A stretch of 37,131 nucleotides of DNA, from assembly GCF_019733355.1 (NCBI RefSeq), contig NZ_JAIHLQ010000050.1, forward strand, positions 1-37,131, given 5' to 3'. The notes under the pieces were generated by a model. That model worked only from the letters and a program-made list of their open reading frames with translations. It was not told where the DNA came from and did not search any database. Every line of letters starts with the position of its first letter. Position 1 is the first letter of the stretch. Below, in pieces: positions 16,409 through 24,576 of the stretch. The translations under genes were made by a program, and so were the position numbers. The DNA is from Pseudomonas baetica (lineage in GTDB: Bacteria; Pseudomonadota; Gammaproteobacteria; Pseudomonadales; Pseudomonadaceae).

Positions 16409-17590
16409 ATGCAAGACGTCGTAATTGTTGCCGCCACGCGTACCGCGATCGGCAGTTTCCAGGGCTCCCTGGCCAGCGTTAGCGCGGTTGATCTGGGCGC
16501 GGCGGTGATCCGCCAGTTGCTCGAACAGACCGGACTGGACGGTGCGCAGGTCGATGAAGTGATCATGGGCCAGGTGCTGACGGCCGGCGCCGGCCAAAAC
16601 CCGGCGCGTCAAGCGGCAATCAAGGCTGGCTTGCCTCACGCCGTGCCAGCCATGACCCTGAACAAGGTCTGCGGTTCAGGCCTCAAGGCCCTGCACCTGG
16701 GCGCACAGGCGATCCGTTGCGGCGACGCTGACGTGATCATTGCCGGTGGCCAGGAGAACATGAGCCTGTCCAACTACGTGATGCCGGGCGCACGCACCGG
16801 TCTGCGCATGGGTCATGCGCAAATCGTCGACACCATGATCAGCGATGGCCTGTGGGATGCGTTCAACGATTACCACATGGGCATCACTGCCGAGAATCTG
16901 GTCGACAAATACGACATCAGCCGCGAACAGCAGGACGCCTTCGCGGCCGCCTCGCAGCAAAAAGCAGCCGCAGCCATCGAGGCTGGGCGCTTCGTTGATG
17001 AAATCACCCCGATCCTGATTCCGCAGCGCAAGGGCGATCCGGTCGCGTTCAAGGTTGATGAACAGCCACGCGGCGAAACCACTGCCCAATCCCTGGCGAA
17101 ACTGCGCCCGGCATTCAAAAAGGACGGCAGCGTCACCGCCGGCAATGCTTCATCGCTCAACGACGGCGCTGCCGCCGTGATCCTGATGAGCGCCGAAAAA
17201 GCCAAAGCGCTGGGCCTGCCCGTGCTGGCGACCATCGCCGCTTACGCCAACGCCGGTGTTGACCCGGCGATCATGGGCATCGGCCCGGTCTCAGCCACCC
17301 GCCGCTGCCTGGACAAGGCGGGCTGGTCGATTGAGCAACTGGATCTGATCGAAGCCAACGAAGCGTTCGCCGCACAATCGCTGGCGGTGGCCAAGGATCT
17401 GCAATGGGATCTGGACAAGGTCAACGTCAACGGCGGCGCCATCGCTTTGGGTCACCCGATCGGCGCATCGGGTTGCCGCGTGCTGGTGACCTTGCTGCAC
17501 GAAATGATCAAGCGTGATGCGAAAAAGGGTCTGGCGACCCTGTGCATCGGAGGCGGCCAAGGCGTCGCCCTGGCGCTGCAACGCGCATAA
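16409..17590 (+). CDS. atoB: Acetyl-CoA C-acetyltransferase (thiolase)
   Basis: Thiolase that cleaves acetoacetyl-CoA to two acetyl-CoA (reversible). The 393-residue protein has all three catalytic elements: nucleophile C88 in NKVCGSGLKA, H349 in ALGHPIGASG, and C379 in LCIGGGQG. The ATG at 16409 follows GAGGA with 8-base spacing; an in-frame GTG at 16394 overlaps dhcB and lies ahead of that site. It is the last gene of the operon, and a stem-loop follows at 17602-17636. It completes the conversion of ketone bodies or dehydrocarnitine-derived CoA esters to acetyl-CoA. Confidence 0.95.
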   Translation: MQDVVIVAATRTAIGSFQGSLASVSAVDLGAAVIRQLLEQTGLDGAQVDEVIMGQVLTAGAGQNPARQAAIKAGLPHAVPAMTLNKVCGSGLKALHLGAQAIRCGDADVIIAGGQENMSLSNYVMPGARTGLRMGHAQIVDTMISDGLWDAFNDYHMGITAENLVDKYDISREQQDAFAAASQQKAAAAIEAGRFVDEITPILIPQRKGDPVAFKVDEQPRGETTAQSLAKLRPAFKKDGSVTAGNASSLNDGAAAVILMSAEKAKALGLPVLATIAAYANAGVDPAIMGIGPVSATRRCLDKAGWSIEQLDLIEANEAFAAQSLAVAKDLQWDLDKVNVNGGAIALGHPIGASGCRVLVTLLHEMIKRDAKKGLATLCIGGGQGVALALQRA

Positions 17591-17601
17591 AGAGCAATAC
17601 A

Positions 17602-17636
17602 GACAGCGGGCGGATCCACGACATCCGCTCGCTGTC
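17602..17636 (+). terminator. Terminator-like stem-loop after atoB
   Basis: GACAGCGGGCGGAT (17602-17615) pairs with ATCCGCTCGCTGTC (17623-17636): a 14-bp stem with one mismatch and a 7-base loop, 11 bases after the atoB stop. No clear T-run follows, so termination may be weak or the stem may protect the mRNA end. Confidence 0.55.
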
Positions 17637-17703
17637 CCCTACGTATAACCCTCCCACCCTGGATCGAGAACAGCCCCAAATCTCGTACCCACCACCATCC
17701 CCC

Positions 17704-17790
17704 TGTGGGAGCGGGCTTGCTCGAGAAAGCGTCCGGCCAGCCAACATCTCCGGTGACTGACACACCGCATTCGCGAGCTATAAGGGGTCA
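17704..17790. repeat. REPIN, right arm degenerate
   Basis: The left arm is intact (TGTGGGAGCGGGCTTGCTCG from 17704). The inverted right arm (about 17764-17790) retains CGCATTCGCGAGC but the rest has decayed. It lies between the convergent atoB and cobF genes. Confidence 0.7.
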
Positions 17791-17807
17791 GCCCCGCCAG
17801 CAAAGCT

Positions 17808-18563
17808 CTAAGGCTTGCGCAGCAAATACGTATCCATAATCCACCCATGCTCAGCCCGCGCCGCCTTGCGCACCTGCTCGATTTGATCCGCCACCTCCCC
17901 GAGTTTGCCGCTGATGAGAATTTCATCCGGCGTCCCCAGGTAAGCCCCCCAGTAAATCTCGGTCTGCGGATCGGCTACCCGGTGGTAGGCATCTTCGGCA
18001 TCAAGCATGACCACCAGACTGTCCGCATCACTCACCTGCCCTGCCGCCAAACGCCGGCCCGTGGTGATTTCAACCGAGCGACCAATCGTGTTCAACGGCA
18101 CTTTGTGCTGCGCCGCCAACGCCTGAACGCTGGTGATGCCGGGAATCACTTCGAACTCGAACTCACAGGCACCCGACGCCAGAAGCGCCCGCAGGATACG
18201 AACGGTGCTGTCGTACAAAGCGGGATCGCCCCACACCAGAAAACCGCCACACTGGCCATCAATCAGCTCTTCATTGATCAGTCGTGCAAAGGTTTGCTGC
18301 TTCGCCTGGTTCAGATCATCGATGCTGGTGGCGTAGTCCACGTTGCCACGCTCACGCTCCGGGCTGGGGACTTGGGCGAAGCGGTAGGCGGGACCCGTGA
18401 TGTAGCGCTCGCAGATCTCGCGGCGCAGATCGATCAATTTGTCCTTGCTCTGGCCTTTATCCATCAAAAAAAACACATCCACCCGATTCAGCGCCTTCAC
18501 CGCTTGCATCGTGATGTAGTCCGGGTTGCCAGCGCCAATGCCGATGACCAGCAGTCGCTTCAT
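17808..18563 (-). CDS. cobF: Precorrin-6A synthase (deacetylating)
   Basis: A SAM-dependent methyltransferase of aerobic cobalamin synthesis. It methylates precorrin-5 at C-1 with loss of the acetyl group, giving precorrin-6A (EC 2.1.1.152). The 251-residue protein has the tetrapyrrole methylase fold: VIGIGAGNPDYITMQAVKAL at the N-terminus, then GGFLVWGDPALYDSTVRIL and VIPGITSVQALAAQ. The ending WGAYLGTPDEILISGKLGE is characteristic of CobF rather than other Cob methylases. Its ATG shares one base with the stop of the phosphatase upstream, so the two are co-translated. No other cob genes are in the window. Confidence 0.92.
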   Translation of the reverse strand: MKRLLVIGIGAGNPDYITMQAVKALNRVDVFFLMDKGQSKDKLIDLRREICERYITGPAYRFAQVPSPERERGNVDYATSIDDLNQAKQQTFARLINEELIDGQCGGFLVWGDPALYDSTVRILRALLASGACEFEFEVIPGITSVQALAAQHKVPLNTIGRSVEITTGRRLAAGQVSDADSLVVMLDAEDAYHRVADPQTEIYWGAYLGTPDEILISGKLGEVADQIEQVRKAARAEHGWIMDTYLLRKP

Positions 18564-19132
18564 CAGATAGCGCCTCCGTCATCAAGACTGGGCAGACGCA
18601 GGCGCCAGCGCTCGGTGAAGCGCAGTTCGACCACTGACAGTGGCTCGACATCGATGTAATGAAAGGCCGAGCCGCGCATCATCTGGATCAACGCGGCGCG
18701 GATGATAAACGGATGGGTGACCGCCACGACGTGTCCCGGCGTGGTTTGCAAACTGACCAGCCATGCCGCCACCCGTTCACACAGATGCGCAACCGACTCA
18801 CCGCCGTGGGGCGTGGCGTGTGGGTCTTGGAGCCAGGCGTACAGCGCTTGTTCCTGTTTAAGTTGCAGGTCCTTGATCGACTGGCCGTGCCAGCGCCCCC
18901 AGTCACAGTCACGCAACACCTCGTCAACTTGCGCATCCGCGCCGAACCACGCCGCCGTCTGGCGGGTGCGCAATTCAGGGCCGCAGATCAAACGCCGGGC
19001 GGAACTGAAACGTGAGGCCAACGCATCAGACGCTGGCCGGATATTTTCAACAGGCTCATTCGTAGGAAAACGCGCCAATTTCTGTGCGACGGTTCGCGCG
19101 TGGCAAATCAGTGTCAAACGGGTGGTCTGCAC
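18563..19132 (-). CDS. Histidine-phosphatase-like protein with altered RHG motif
   Basis: A 189-residue member of the histidine phosphatase (phosphoglycerate mutase-like) superfamily. The first catalytic motif, normally RHG, reads CHA (LTLICHARTVAQK): the histidine is kept but the arginine is replaced by cysteine. Other expected elements are present: a mid-protein arginine (PELRTRQTA), DWGRWHGQS, HGGES and the second histidine in VAVTHPFIIRAAL. The GTG start at 19132 follows GAGGAG with 6-base spacing. Its stop overlaps the cobF start by one base. The link to cobF suggests a CobC-like role (alpha-ribazole phosphate dephosphorylation), but the motif change leaves activity in doubt. Confidence 0.8.
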   Translation of the reverse strand: MQTTRLTLICHARTVAQKLARFPTNEPVENIRPASDALASRFSSARRLICGPELRTRQTAAWFGADAQVDEVLRDCDWGRWHGQSIKDLQLKQEQALYAWLQDPHATPHGGESVAHLCERVAAWLVSLQTTPGHVVAVTHPFIIRAALIQMMRGSAFHYIDVEPLSVVELRFTERWRLRLPSLDDGGAI

Positions 19133-19313
19133 AATGAACTCCTCTGTCGAGCACCATGAAATCAACGGTCTAATGCCGAAGTGTTGGCAATTGTGCCGTA
19201 AATAAAGGGCTCCAGGGCTGCACGATGAAATACCGCGATACCCGCCGACATTGGGAAAGCGGCAATATCTGACACCTCCACGGGCAATGGACTACAAGGC
19301 ACGTCGACTTCCG

Positions 19314-19329
19314 TGTAGCCCTTGTTACA
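19314..19329. promoter_or_regulatory. RpiR-type operator, distal copy
   Basis: TGTAGCCCTTGTTACA: a TGTA-N8-TACA palindrome whose arms extend to CCGTGTA/TACACGG (19311-19332). It shares the pattern TGTAGC-N5-TTACA with the copy at 19386 and lies 72 bp upstream of it. It is a candidate site for the RpiR-family regulator encoded at 19462. Confidence 0.6.
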
Positions 19330-19385
19330 CGGGCATCTCGCCCTGTTTTGGGGCCGTTTCAACACGATAAAAAATTCACTAGACA

Positions 19386-19401
19386 TGTAGCGTAAATTAC
19401 A
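19386..19401. promoter_or_regulatory. RpiR-type operator, proximal copy
   Basis: TGTAGCGTAAATTACA, with arms extending to ATGTA/TACAT (19385-19402), lies 60 bases before the regulator's ATG in an AT-rich stretch likely to hold the promoter. The form resembles the TGTA-N-TACA sites of RpiR-family proteins such as HexR. Confidence 0.62.
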
Positions 19402-19461
19402 TAAATACTGTTTTAGCGAATTGTGAAGCGAATTCGACACCCTCATCCAGCAGGAGCCAGG

Positions 19462-20316
19462 ATGCCCCCTCTCAGAGACCTGATCACCGACCCCGACCTC
19501 GATCTTACGCCGTCGGAGCGCAAAGTCGTTCGCGCCTTGCTTGATCAGTACCCGCGCAACGGCCTGGGGCCGATGGCACGACTGGCCGAACATGCCGGTG
19601 TCAGCGACCCGACCATTGTGCGCCTGGTAAAGAAACTCGGCTTCGGCGGTTATGCCCAATTCCAGGATGCGCTGCTCAGCGACATGGACCACCGCCTGCG
19701 CTCGCCGCGCACCCTGTTGCAACCGCGCGCGCACCAGAACAAGGATGACGCCTGGAGCCACTACCTGAGCGACAGCCATCGTCTACTGGTCGAAACCCAA
19801 TCGCTGACTCAACCCGAAGATGTGCGCATTCTCACGGACTGGCTGCTCGACGCCCGACATCAGGTGTACTGCTTTGGCGGGCGCTTCAGCAGCCTGATGG
19901 CGAACTACCTGCTCAATCACTTGCGCCTGCTGCGCCCCGGTTGCTTTGCCTTGGAAGACAATGCGCAACTGCCCGATCGCCTGTTCGATCTGCAGCGCCA
20001 GGACGTCGTCCTGGTGTTCGACTATCGCCGCTACCAGACACAAGCCCTGCGCGTCGCTAGCGCAGCAAAAAACAATAACGCTCGAGTGGTGCTGTTCACC
20101 GACATCTACGCCTCGCCGCTGCGCGAACTCGCCGACCTGATCATCAGCGCCCCGGTGGAGTCGGCCTCGCCGTTCGACACCATGGTGCCGGCACTGGCTC
20201 AGGTAGAAGCGCTGATTGTCTGTCTGACCCTGCGCAGTGAGAATCTGGCCGATCGCCTGGAAGGCATCGACGCCCTGCGCAACGACTTCAACACCCACCT
20301 GCTGGAGGATAAATAA
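19462..20316 (+). CDS. MurR/RpiR family transcriptional regulator
   Basis: A 284-residue regulator with the RpiR layout. The N-terminal helix-turn-helix (about 15-75) includes LAEHAGVSDPTIVRLVKKLGFGGYAQFQD. The C-terminal SIS domain (about 115-250) includes VYCFGGRFSSLMANYLLNHL and VVLVFDYRRY, a fold that normally senses a phosphosugar or related ligand. The ATG at 19462 follows AGGAG with 5-base spacing. The next gene starts 2 bases after its stop codon, so it is the first gene of the operon and probably autoregulated through the two TGTAGC-N5-TTACA palindromes upstream. The ligand is unknown; in amine or amino-acid clusters RpiR proteins often sense a pathway intermediate. Confidence 0.9.
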   Translation: MPPLRDLITDPDLDLTPSERKVVRALLDQYPRNGLGPMARLAEHAGVSDPTIVRLVKKLGFGGYAQFQDALLSDMDHRLRSPRTLLQPRAHQNKDDAWSHYLSDSHRLLVETQSLTQPEDVRILTDWLLDARHQVYCFGGRFSSLMANYLLNHLRLLRPGCFALEDNAQLPDRLFDLQRQDVVLVFDYRRYQTQALRVASAAKNNNARVVLFTDIYASPLRELADLIISAPVESASPFDTMVPALAQVEALIVCLTLRSENLADRLEGIDALRNDFNTHLLEDK

Positions 20317-20318
20317 GG

Positions 20319-20963
20319 ATGTTCAGCCTTCCCCACCGCTCGCCGCGGGACTTGCCATTTGTCACCGACCACACCGCGTTGCTGCTGGTGGACATGCAGC
20401 GTGCCTGGCTCGAACCGCAGTTCGACCCGCACCTGAACGGCCCGGACGCCGAGTACTTCCTGACCCGCACCCACATGCAGGTGGTGCCCAATCAACGCCG
20501 GTTGCTCAGTGCCTTTCGTCAGACGCGGCAGAACGTACTGCACACCCTTATTGAAAGCCTGACCGCCGATGGCCGCGACCGCTCGCTTGACCATAAGCTC
20601 TCGGACATGCACCTGCCCAAGGGCAGCTCACAGGCGCGGATCATTGATGACCTGACCCCGGTGGAAAACGAAATCGTCCTGCCGAAAACCTCTTCCGGGG
20701 TCTTCAACTCGACCAACATCGACTATGTGCTGCGCAATCTGCAAACCCGCCATCTGATCGTCGCCGGCATCGTTACCGACCAGTGCGTCGACATGGCGGT
20801 GCGCGATGCCGCCGACCGAGGCTATCTGGTGACCCTGGTCGAAGACGCCTGCGCCACTTACAGCGCCGAGCGCCATCACGCCTGTCTGAACGCGATCAAG
20901 GGTTATTGCTGGATCACCGACACCGACACCGTGCTCGCTCGGTTGCAGGAGATGCAGCCATGA
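20319..20963 (+). CDS. Isochorismatase-like cysteine hydrolase
   Basis: A 214-residue member of the isochorismatase/nicotinamidase superfamily with the full catalytic triad of its amidase branch: D25 (LLLVDMQRAW), K123 (LPKTSSGVF) and C156 (VTDQCVDMAVRDA). Enzymes of this branch cut C-N bonds in substrates such as N-carbamoyl amines, ureidoacrylate, biuret or nicotinamide; true isochorismatases lack the cysteine. It starts 2 bases after the RpiR stop and overlaps the glutamine-synthetase-like gene by 4 bases (ATGA). Hydrolysis of an amide or carbamoyl group at the entry or a late step of the cluster's pathway is inferred from position. Confidence 0.88.
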   Translation: MFSLPHRSPRDLPFVTDHTALLLVDMQRAWLEPQFDPHLNGPDAEYFLTRTHMQVVPNQRRLLSAFRQTRQNVLHTLIESLTADGRDRSLDHKLSDMHLPKGSSQARIIDDLTPVENEIVLPKTSSGVFNSTNIDYVLRNLQTRHLIVAGIVTDQCVDMAVRDAADRGYLVTLVEDACATYSAERHHACLNAIKGYCWITDTDTVLARLQEMQP

Positions 20964-22291
20964 GCGCACGCCTGACACCGCTGCCAATGACCACTATCGT
21001 CACCACCGACCTGATCGGCATCACCCGTGGCCGCTCGTTCCCCACCGACGAACTTGAACTCTACCAGGCCGCCGGTTGTGGCTGGGTGCCCGCCAACAGC
21101 GCCTTGACGCCTCAGGACATCATCGCCTCGACCAATCCATGGGGCGCCTATGGCGACCTGCGTTTGATCCCGGATCTGGCCAGCCGCGTCATTGTCGGCA
21201 ACGGCCCGGATGCCGACGCTCCGGCGCTGGATTTCATTCACGGCGACATCCGCGAAACCGATGGCCGTCCATGGGGGGCCTGCCCGCGTACGCTGCTGCG
21301 TGATGAGGTGGAACGTTATCGCGATCAGTTGGGTTTGCAGGTCAACGCCGCGTTTGAACACGAGTTCAATCTGCACGCCGGTTTTGCCGAACATCTGGCG
21401 TTTTCCCTCGAAGCCCAGCGTCAGGGCGCCGAATTCGGCGGCTGGCTGCTCAGCGCCTTGCGCGCCGGTGGCGTCGAACCGGAAATGTTCCTGCCCGAAT
21501 ACGGCAAGCACCAATACGAAATCACCTGTCGCCCGACCTTGGGTGTCGCCGCCGCGGATCGTGCGGTGAACGTGCGCGAAATCACCCGCGAGATCGCCCG
21601 ACAGATGGGCCTGGACCTGAGTTTCGCACCGAAGACCTCGGCGGACGCGGTATGCAACGGCGTGCACCTGCACGTCAGCCTGCTCGACTTGGCCGGTCAG
21701 CCGATGCTCTACGACGCTGGCACCAGCAACGGCTTGTCGACCCTCGGCCAGCATTGGGCGGCGGGAGTTCTGCATTATTTGCCGGCGCTGTGTGCGTTCA
21801 CCGCGCCAACCCCGGTGTCGTATGAGCGCTTGCAGCCGCACCACTGGAGTGCGTCCTACGCGTGCTTGGGCCAACAGAACCGTGAAGCGGCGCTGCGCAT
21901 CTGCCCGACCGTGACACTGGGCGGCAAATCCGTGGCCACACAGTTCAACCTCGAATTCCGTGCAATGGACGCCACCGCCTCGCCGCACCTGGCCATGGCC
22001 GCGCTGCTGATCGCCGGCCGGTTGGGGATCGAACAGCGTCTGGCGCTGAACGCGATCACCGATGAAATTCCCGATTCACTCAACGACGAGCAACGCAAGG
22101 CCCGGGGTATCGTTGCCCTGCCCGCCTCGCTGGCCCAGGCGCTGGATTGCCTGCGCGACAGTGCAGCCTTCAATGAATGGCTGCCCAAGCCGTTGCTCGA
22201 CACGTATCACGCCCTTAAAACCGAGGAACTGGCGCTGACGGAACAGCTCTCGCCCGCTGACCTGTGTGAGCACTATGCACGCCTGTACTGA
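20960..22291 (+). CDS. Glutamine synthetase family protein (gamma-glutamyl ligase type)
   Basis: A 443-residue ATP-dependent ligase of the glutamine synthetase superfamily. Conserved active-site pieces are E133/E135 (FEHEFN), H236 and H238 (NGVHLHVS), R308 (QNREAALRICP) and R334 (FRAMDATASPHLAMAALL). It lacks the adenylylation tyrosine region of GlnA and resembles the PuuA/PauA and GlnT-like paralogues that attach glutamate to amines. It overlaps the hydrolase by 4 bases and the next gene by 17, so translation is coupled. Gamma-glutamylation of an imported amine is the likely role by family and context, but the acceptor is unknown. Confidence 0.88.
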   Translation: MSARLTPLPMTTIVTTDLIGITRGRSFPTDELELYQAAGCGWVPANSALTPQDIIASTNPWGAYGDLRLIPDLASRVIVGNGPDADAPALDFIHGDIRETDGRPWGACPRTLLRDEVERYRDQLGLQVNAAFEHEFNLHAGFAEHLAFSLEAQRQGAEFGGWLLSALRAGGVEPEMFLPEYGKHQYEITCRPTLGVAAADRAVNVREITREIARQMGLDLSFAPKTSADAVCNGVHLHVSLLDLAGQPMLYDAGTSNGLSTLGQHWAAGVLHYLPALCAFTAPTPVSYERLQPHHWSASYACLGQQNREAALRICPTVTLGGKSVATQFNLEFRAMDATASPHLAMAALLIAGRLGIEQRLALNAITDEIPDSLNDEQRKARGIVALPASLAQALDCLRDSAAFNEWLPKPLLDTYHALKTEELALTEQLSPADLCEHYARLY

Positions 22292-23027
22292 GCCCGCCGA
22301 GCTTGGGTTGTATACCCGACCGGTCTACAACCTGAGCCGCGCCGACTCGACGCATCCGGTGATTCTGGTGTGCGAGCACGCCAGCCATTACATCCCCGCG
22401 GCCCTGAACAACCTCGGCCTGGACGATATCGCCGCGCGTGAACACATCGCCTGGGACATCGGCGCATTGCAACTCGCCGAGCAGTTGTCGCAAACACTCG
22501 GTGCAACGCTGTTGAGCGCCAACTATTCACGTCTGTTGATCGACCTGAATCGGCCACGGCACGCCCCGGACAGCATTCCGGCGCAAAGTGAGATTTATCA
22601 GGTGCCGGGTAACCGCGAGCTGGACGAAGCCACCCGCGAATACCGGCGCCAAACACTGTTCAAACCGTTCCACACGCGCTTGCAAATGTTGATTGACGAG
22701 CGGATTGCGCAGGGCCAACCGGTACGGGTGGTGGGGATTCACAGTTTCACGCCGGTGTATTACGGCCAGCCGCGCCCCATGGAAGTCGGCGTGCTGTTCG
22801 GTCAGGCCAAGGCATATGCCCAGCGTCTGCTCGACGGTCTGGACCAACACCCGTTGAACGTGGCCGGCAATCAGCCGTACAGAATTGACCCGCTGGGCGA
22901 CATGACCGTGCCGGTACACGGCGATGCTCGGGGCTTGGATTCAGTGCTCATCGAGGTGCGCAACGACTTGCTGCACAGCCCCGAGGCCGTATCGCGCTGG
23001 GCCGGATACCTCGCACCATTGCTGTAA
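22275..23027 (+). CDS. N-formylglutamate amidohydrolase family protein
   Basis: A 250-residue zinc hydrolase of the N-formylglutamate amidohydrolase (HutG/FGase-like) family. The N-terminal motif VCEHASHYIP includes C33-E34-H35, followed by the substrate/metal segment LLIDLNRPRHAPDSI and VVGIHSFTPVYYG. It begins within the last codons of the glutamine-synthetase-like gene (ATG 22275; an in-frame GTG at 22266 is an alternative), so the two are made together. No histidine-utilisation genes are nearby, so formylglutamate itself may not be the substrate. Removal of an acyl group from a glutamyl or formyl intermediate would fit. The same pairing (GS-like gene plus such a hydrolase) is seen near PA5508-PA5509 of P. 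aeruginosa. Confidence 0.85.
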   Translation: MHACTEPAELGLYTRPVYNLSRADSTHPVILVCEHASHYIPAALNNLGLDDIAAREHIAWDIGALQLAEQLSQTLGATLLSANYSRLLIDLNRPRHAPDSIPAQSEIYQVPGNRELDEATREYRRQTLFKPFHTRLQMLIDERIAQGQPVRVVGIHSFTPVYYGQPRPMEVGVLFGQAKAYAQRLLDGLDQHPLNVAGNQPYRIDPLGDMTVPVHGDARGLDSVLIEVRNDLLHSPEAVSRWAGYLAPLL

Positions 23028-23108
23028 AGAAACACTGCTGACGCTGTAAATGATGGACCGATAGAACAACTAAAAAATGACCGACTGGCTGACAAGGAGT
23101 TGCGCTTC

Positions 23109-24458
23109 ATGGAAATTGAAGAATTCGGCTACAAACAAGAGTTGAAACGTAGCCTGACACTTACAGACCTGGTGGTGTACGGGATGATCTTCATGATCCC
23201 CATCGCCCCGTTTGGCGTGTATGGCTACGTCAACGCCGAGGCGCCCGGGATGGTGCCGCTGGCCTACATCATCGGCATGGTGGCGATGCTGTTTACCGCG
23301 TTGAGCTACGGCAGCATGGCCCGAGCCTTTCCGATTGCCGGATCCGTTTATTCCTACGCGCAACGCGGCTTGAATCAACATGTCGGCTTCATCGCCGGCT
23401 GGCTGATGCTGCTCGACTACCTGCTGATTCCGCCGCTGCTCTACGTCTACGCGGCGATGGCACTCAACCATTTGTACCCGGATATTCCGAAAGTCGGTTT
23501 CATTCTGGCCTTCCTGGTCAGTGCGACGTTCGTCAACCTGCGCGGCATCACCTTCACCGCACGGATGAACATCATCTTCCTGCTGGCCCAACTGGTCGTT
23601 CTGGGCATCTTCCTCTTCTATGCCTGGACGGCCCTGCACAACGGTGGCGGTAACGGCGAACTGACGTTGGCGCCGTTGTACAACGCCGAGACTTTCAACT
23701 TCGCCCTGCTGATGCAAGCGGTGTCGATTGCGGTGCTGTCATTCCTGGGCTTCGACGCGATCTCGACCCTAGCCGAAGAAATCAAGGGTGATCCGGGTCG
23801 CAGTGTCGGCAAAGCGGCACTGATCACACTGGTGGTGATGGGCGTGATTTTCGTCGCACAAACCTGGATTGCCACTGACCTGGCCGCCGGCATGGGCTTC
23901 ACGTCCGCCGACACTGCGTTCTATGAAATCGCCGAAATCGCCGCTGGCAGTTGGCTCGCCACCCTGACCGGTGTCGCGACCGCCCTGGCTTGGGGTGTAG
24001 CGGTGGCAATCACCTCGCAAGCGGCGGTGTCGCGCCTGCTGTTCGGCATGGCCCGTGACGGCAAACTGCCGAAAGTGCTGGCCAAGGTCCACCCCAAACA
24101 CAACACGCCGTACTTGAGCATTTATCTGGTGGCGGTGCTGTCGCTGGTGATCTGCTACCTGTTCATCAACTCGGTCGACACCCTGACGTCGCTGGTCAAC
24201 TTCGGCGCGCTCAGCGGTTTCATGCTGCTGCACCTGACCGTGATCAACTACTACTGGCGTCGGCAAAAGTCCGGTCAGGTCGTGCGCCATCTGATCTGCC
24301 CGGTGATCGGCTTCATCATCGTCGCGGCCATCATGTACAACATGGGCGTCGATGCACAGAAACTCGGCCTGATCTGGATCGCTCTGGGCCTGGTTTACCT
24401 GTTCTTCCTCAACAAACTCGGGGCTAGCACCGCGCTGCCGGACCCAAGCAACGGCTGA
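23109..24458 (+). CDS. APC superfamily amino acid/amine permease (PuuP-like)
   Basis: A 449-residue integral membrane transporter with about 12 hydrophobic helices. The family's first-helix region is VVYGMIFMIPIAPFGVYG; the conserved SFLGFDAISTLAEE loop and SRLLFGMARDGKLP follow. Overall it resembles E. coli PuuP (putrescine) and related importers. The ATG at 23109 follows AGGAG with 9-base spacing. It sits 81 bases after the amidohydrolase gene on the same strand and is followed by a terminator. It is the probable importer for whatever the cluster degrades; an amine or amine-bearing amino acid is most likely, but specificity cannot be read from sequence. Confidence 0.9.
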   Translation: MEIEEFGYKQELKRSLTLTDLVVYGMIFMIPIAPFGVYGYVNAEAPGMVPLAYIIGMVAMLFTALSYGSMARAFPIAGSVYSYAQRGLNQHVGFIAGWLMLLDYLLIPPLLYVYAAMALNHLYPDIPKVGFILAFLVSATFVNLRGITFTARMNIIFLLAQLVVLGIFLFYAWTALHNGGGNGELTLAPLYNAETFNFALLMQAVSIAVLSFLGFDAISTLAEEIKGDPGRSVGKAALITLVVMGVIFVAQTWIATDLAAGMGFTSADTAFYEIAEIAAGSWLATLTGVATALAWGVAVAITSQAAVSRLLFGMARDGKLPKVLAKVHPKHNTPYLSIYLVAVLSLVICYLFINSVDTLTSLVNFGALSGFMLLHLTVINYYWRRQKSGQVVRHLICPVIGFIIVAAIMYNMGVDAQKLGLIWIALGLVYLFFLNKLGASTALPDPSNG

Positions 24459-24532
24459 CAAGAAAAAGAGCAGCGTCTGACAACAAATCAGGCGCACGCC
24501 GATTTAACGCGTGGAAACCGACAGTGATAGTC

Positions 24533-24559
24533 AGGTTCGGTGAATTCGCCGAACCTTTT
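24533..24559 (+). terminator. Intrinsic terminator / possible attenuator before the AruF-like gene
   Basis: AGGTTCGG (24533-24540) and CCGAACCT (24549-24556) form an 8-bp perfect stem around TGAATTCG, with a TTTT run (24556-24559). The AGGAG ribosome site of the next gene begins only about 6 bases later. Confidence 0.75.
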
Positions 24560-24576
24560 GATACAGGAGTACATCC

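Noticed and set aside
22275..23027. Assigning hutG (histidine utilisation)
   Set aside because: The family fits, but no hut genes are nearby and the gene is coupled to a GS-like ligase, so the specific name is not supported.
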